From Micromussa lordhowensis (lineage: Eukaryota; Cnidaria; Anthozoa; Scleractinia; Lobophylliidae), in the NCBI GenBank assembly GCA_964020085.1, contig OZ026597.1, positions 22,527,221 to 22,591,220 on the forward strand: DNA of 64,000 nt. The letters are read 5' to 3'. Each line of letters starts with the position of its first letter. Positions within the stretch are counted from its first letter, which is position 1. A program made the position numbers and the translations under genes. Shown here one piece after another: positions 61,891 through 64,000 of the stretch. Under the pieces are notes generated by a model, which worked only from the letters and a program-made list of their open reading frames with translations, was not told where the DNA came from and did no database searches.

Positions 61891-62075
61891 ATACTTACGA
61901 CTTATGGCGGAAAACAACGAAAAACTTACGACTTATGGCGGAAAAAAACGAAAAACTTACGACTTATGGCGGAACAAAAAACGAAAAACTTACGACTTCA
62001 TGGCGGAAAAAAACGAAAAACTGACAACTTATCTTAACTAAAAACAAATACTTACAACTTATGGCGGAACTAAAA
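61891..62075. repeat. ~31-bp tandem repeat downstream of DED gene member 3
   Basis: Five to six copies of AAAAACTTACGACTTATGGCGG + AAAAAACG with small indels. Confidence 0.85.
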
Positions 62076-63601
62076 ACGAATACAGAAAACTATTATGGCG
62101 TGACACAAACAAAATACAAAGAAATGATAAAGGAACTACAAGGATACTATGAAACACAAAAGAAACAGGATTGACTTTACAAGCTATGTTCTAAAGTTTA
62201 AGTATAGAACGTTAAATTGAATAAAGGGATTGACGTACTTTCAAAAGAATGGTCTTGACTGGTGCTTACCTGTAAATCATTGTTTACCCTTTAACCTATT
62301 CCCCTCTAGAAGAGATCTGGGTGACGATTTAAGTCTGTTGGTGGACACTAAAATTAGTGTTTCAGACCAGCTTTGTCGATCTATTCCAGGCATTCTAGAC
62401 TAATCGCAAGCAAAGCTATTTCAGTGTTTCGTACGTTGTGAGGAATTGTAGCATTCATTTATTGATTATTAATTATTCATTTATTGATTATTACCCTGGA
62501 TGGCCGGGTTTCTGACGTTTTTGAAAAAATGAGAAATCTGGGATGGATTTCAAGAAAAACAGGATTCCAGGATTTTCTGGGAGTAAATAGGACTGATTTC
62601 CAGCGCTCTCTCGCCTCCGGTTTTCGTTCCTCCCCGAACAGTGGCTGGAAATCGAGCCTAGGGAGTCTAGCTCGGAAGAGAATATTCATGTAGTTTTTCC
62701 AGGTCGTCTAGTTTCCATGAGCAACGCAAACCCTGTCTAAATAATGAGGAGACATTGGAGCCAAAGAGGTTACGTTATTCAACAACAGTTATTTAGAAAT
62801 TTAGAGAAGTCGCTATTTTCGGGTGATCGAACGTTCTGGTAGTTGCATAGTACCCAGCCGACCCTACCATGCAGCGATCATTCATACGGGACTGTGAGGT
62901 CTCTGTCTTGATTATAACAATCACGCTTCACTGGTGAAAACTTCACAGGTAGTTTATTTAAACTTTACATGTACAGAGATATTGGCTGTTTTTCTTCAGA
63001 TTGTACCCAGGTTCTTCATGTTCCTTAATAAGAGTGAAATACTTGTGGTGAGCCTTCTGCGCAAGTAGCCCAGGCTCTCTCCGTTCTGCGCAAATCCACC
63101 AAGCAAAATCGTTCATTATTCGTTCAATAAATCACGCCGCAATCACGAAATCACCACACTTCCTCAAACTATATTAAGATAAATGAAAAGAGTAAAGCCT
63201 AACGATGGCTTCTGGAAAACTAATATCACTTTCATTTTCATGTTATCCTTGATTAACGTTTTGTACACTGCTCCTACATTAATGGCCACTATACATTATC
63301 AAAGACTGAGGACGGTTTTAGAAGCATAGGATTACACATTCGCTGGTCGTCTTTATCAATTCAACATGTATCTACATTACCCGTTAAATTTGGCGAAGTT
63401 TTTGCGACGTGCAAAAAGTGTTTAGATTCACTCAATGACTGAAGCAAGGCAGGGTCAAACTTGACTTGCGCTAAAGCTGTACGCCGCACGTTGATTTCAG
63501 AACTTTATATTTAGATCTTTCTGTCTTTCAGTGATCCACTTTTTTTTCGTGATTTATTTCTGCATGTGCAGTATATCGATTTTCATAACCAAAGTCAGAT
63601 G
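62076..63601. other. Intergenic region before PTGES2
   Basis: No conserved coding sequence seen. The segment 62500-62690 (TTTTCGTTCCTCCCCGAACA onward) looks like a dispersed repeat rather than a gene. Confidence 0.5.
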
Positions 63602-63999
<398 letters not shown>

Positions 64000-64000
64000 A

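Overview
This is eukaryotic nuclear DNA: genes are split by many introns with GT-AG borders, the sequence is AT-rich, and the introns and intergenic DNA are full of miniature transposons, LINE tails, a tRNA-derived SINE and minisatellites. The gene content (ODR4, AKNA, a dienelactone-hydrolase-family enzyme, PTGES2 and several death-effector-domain genes) and the repeat families point to an animal, most likely an anthozoan cnidarian and probably a stony coral. That placement is inference; no species can be read from the sequence.

Layout. 512-5175 (+): C-terminal ten exons of an ODR4 homologue, the 5' end lying outside the window or unrecognised. 7255-31406 (-): a 14-exon AKNA homologue spanning about 24 kb, whose exon phases close to a 1,226-residue protein, with an alternative first exon at 15976. 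Its 10-kb first intron holds a decayed integrase/OTU transposon, a Tigger-like MITE and other repeats. 32280-36230 (+): a two-exon dienelactone hydrolase family gene, divergent from AKNA, with a LINE fragment and a foldback element in its intron. 36949-61286: a cluster of paralogous two-exon genes on both strands. 63602-63970 (-): the last two exons of PTGES2.

The cluster is the most interesting part. Each gene encodes an N-terminal death effector domain (DED) followed by a helical domain that resembles a Bcl-2 core: a BH1-like segment built on (S/T/P)W and a BH2-like segment ending in G-G/S/T-W (or NGGL), interrupted by a phase-0 intron directly after that last residue. Vertebrate multidomain BCL2 genes carry an intron at the same place. 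I see three plus-strand members (36949-41767, 51869-53522, 58489-61286), one minus-strand member (47400-49375) and two decayed copies (about 49590-50290 on + and 51047-51490 on -). A divergent (-)/(+) pair seems to be the duplicated unit. None has a caspase domain or a C-terminal membrane anchor, so soluble DED/Bcl-2-like adaptor or decoy regulators of apoptosis is a reasonable guess.

The first plus-strand member is split near its 5' end by a 964-bp DNA transposon with 5-bp target-site duplications. The transposon terminus itself supplies an in-frame ATG. Each of the three plus-strand genes is followed by a different minisatellite, and the first also has a 2-kb 33-bp-unit minisatellite in its intron.
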